Part shown: piece by piece, positions 62,925 to 64,000 of the stretch
How the letters are laid out: every line of letters begins with the position of its first letter
Numbering within the stretch: the stretch's first letter is position 1
Assembly (NCBI RefSeq): GCF_000233695.2
Contig: NZ_CM001488.1
Coordinates: 1,611,203 to 1,675,202 of the forward strand
Direction: 5' to 3'
DNA length: 64,000 nt
Source of the DNA: Desulfobacter postgatei 2ac9
GTDB taxonomy: Bacteria > Desulfobacterota > Desulfobacteria > Desulfobacterales > Desulfobacteraceae
Position numbers and translations under genes: made by a program
Notes under the pieces: generated by a model
What the model saw: only the letters and a program-made list of their open reading frames with translations
Database searches by the model: none
Told to the model about the DNA's origin: nothing

Positions 62925-64000
62925 ATGAGTGTTTTATCGATTTTAAGGGAACGTGGATTTATTGAGGCAACAACCCATGCCCAGGAGCTTGAAGACTATT
63001 TAGAAAATAACAGGGCTACCTGTTATATCGGTTTTGATCCAACCGCTTCAAGTCTGCACGTTGGAAGTCTTGTGTGTATTATGGCACTGGCCCACATGCA
63101 ACGGGAGGGGCATCGCCCCATTGGCCTTGTGGGCGGCGGGACAGGGCTTATTGGGGATCCATCCGGTAAAACAGAACTGCGCAAAGTGCTTACCCAGGAT
63201 CAGATTGATGAAAACAAAGCCGGCATCCGCGAACAATTATCCAGATTTATTGATTTTTCAGAAGAGAAGGCATTGATGCTTGATAATGCGGCATGGCTAA
63301 CCAATTTGGGATACATTTCATTTTTAAGAGATATTGGTCGGCATTTTTCCATAAATAAGATGATCAAAGCAGAAAGTGTTAAATCCAGAATGGAATCAGA
63401 CGATGGTCTGACTTTCATTGAATTTAACTATATGTTACTCCAGGCTTACGATTTCATGGAACTTGCCAAAACCCATGACTGTCTGCTTCAGATGGGCGGA
63501 AGTGATCAATGGGGTAACATTGTGGCGGGGATTGATCTTGTCCGTCGTACTCTTGGTAAACAAGCTTTTGGGATCACTTTTCCATTGATAACTACAGCGT
63601 CCGGTATAAAAATGGGTAAGACCCATAAAGGGGCTGTCTGGCTTGATCCTGAACGATTTTCTCCTTATGAATACTATCAGTTTTGGGTAAACACTGATGA
63701 CATGGATGTGGCAAGATTTCTGGCATTATTTACTTTTCTGCCTATGAAAGAGATCGAAGTTGTAAAAAAATTGGAAGGGGTGGATTTGAATAAAGCCAAA
63801 ACTATTCTCGCATATGAGGCAACTAAAATTGCCCATGGAGAAGGTGAGGCGCGCAAATCCCTTAAAGCGGCAGCGTCTATGTTTGGATCTATTGAGGTGC
63901 CTTCTGATCTTCTGTCTTCTGCAAGTATCCCCCGGGGGATGCTTTCCTTTGGGGGTGATGAGTCATTGCCTACCAGTACCTTTAACAAGGGGGATGCAGT
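62925..64000 (+). CDS. tyrS: Tyrosyl-tRNA synthetase, 3' truncated by window edge
   Basis: The reading frame starts with MSVLSILRERGFIEATTHAQ at the ATG at 62925, after AAGGAAG, and runs open to the end of the window (about 358 codons; full length is about 400-430). The class I core is clear: CYIGFDPTASSLHVGSL holds the HIGH-type motif, GGSDQWGNI binds tyrosine, and KMGKT replaces KMSKS in the second signature. The start of the C-terminal S4-like domain is only just reached. It is cotranscribed with rny. Confidence 0.96.
   Translation, partial: MSVLSILRERGFIEATTHAQELEDYLENNRATCYIGFDPTASSLHVGSLVCIMALAHMQREGHRPIGLVGGGTGLIGDPSGKTELRKVLTQDQIDENKAGIREQLSRFIDFSEEKALMLDNAAWLTNLGYISFLRDIGRHFSINKMIKAESVKSRMESDDGLTFIEFNYMLLQAYDFMELAKTHDCLLQMGGSDQWGNIVAGIDLVRRTLGKQAFGITFPLITTASGIKMGKTHKGAVWLDPERFSPYEYYQFWVNTDDMDVARFLALFTFLPMKEIEVVKKLEGVDLNKAKTILAYEATKIAHGEGEARKSLKAAASMFGSIEVPSDLLSSASIPRGMLSFGGDESLPTSTFNKGDA

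Overview
The window looks like chromosomal DNA of a Gram-negative anaerobe of the Desulfobacterota, most likely a Desulfobacteraceae-type sulfate reducer. The support is indirect: an atp operon with split b'/b subunits and no a or c genes beside it, an energy-converting-hydrogenase-related (Ehr) membrane complex, a molybdopterin oxidoreductase, sigma-54 control of a DASS-family anion transporter, and a Nif11-like protein. No dsr, apr or rRNA gene is present, so the assignment is inference.

Layout. 1-20.9 kb is an accessory surface-polysaccharide region: Wzm/Wzt ABC export, several GT4 glycosyltransferases (one of 1137 aa with three GT-B modules), a DUF4214-like/coiled-coil/methyltransferase protein, a putative sulfation trio (arylsulfotransferase-like protein, 75-aa membrane peptide, membrane-anchored sulfotransferase), a visibly AT-rich gtrB-gtrA-gtrC-like trio, and an MBOAT/SGNH acylation pair. 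An intact IS66-family element (9263-11695) sits here between two identical 257-bp direct repeats that abut its ends exactly. 20.9-23.3 kb holds efp, a TolC-family gene and an unknown gene. 23.3-30.6 kb encodes a six-subunit Ehr complex whose large subunit lacks the NiFe-binding cysteines; it is preceded by a candidate promoter and tandem upstream repeats. 30.9-34.5 kb holds a hexapeptide-repeat protein and a divergent molybdopterin oxidoreductase.

34.6-37.4 kb encodes the TrkA/TrkH potassium system. 37.6-44.1 kb is a regulatory unit. A U32 peptidase, a cysteine-rich PAS sigma-54 activator and a NifX-like protein lie upstream of a consensus-perfect -24/-12 promoter, which faces a kinase-like/BON protein and a DASS transporter. 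44.2-47.8 kb has a cupin, a membrane protein with an Ada-like cysteine tail, a Nif11-like protein, an LD-carboxypeptidase and a beta-lactamase-fold hydrolase.

47.9-64 kb is core housekeeping on the + strand: mreBCD-mrdA-rodA (cell shape), atpXFHAGDC (F1 plus b/b'), a GlmU-like uridylyltransferase without the acetyltransferase half, zapB-like and zapA, a probable 6S RNA, rny, and tyrS running off the end.

The most interesting signals are the 257-bp IS-abutting duplication, the self-contained sigma-54/PAS/NifX/kinase-BON/DASS unit, the NiFe-less Ehr complex with its tandem upstream elements, and the polysaccharide sulfation trio. I saw no CRISPR array, tRNA or rRNA.
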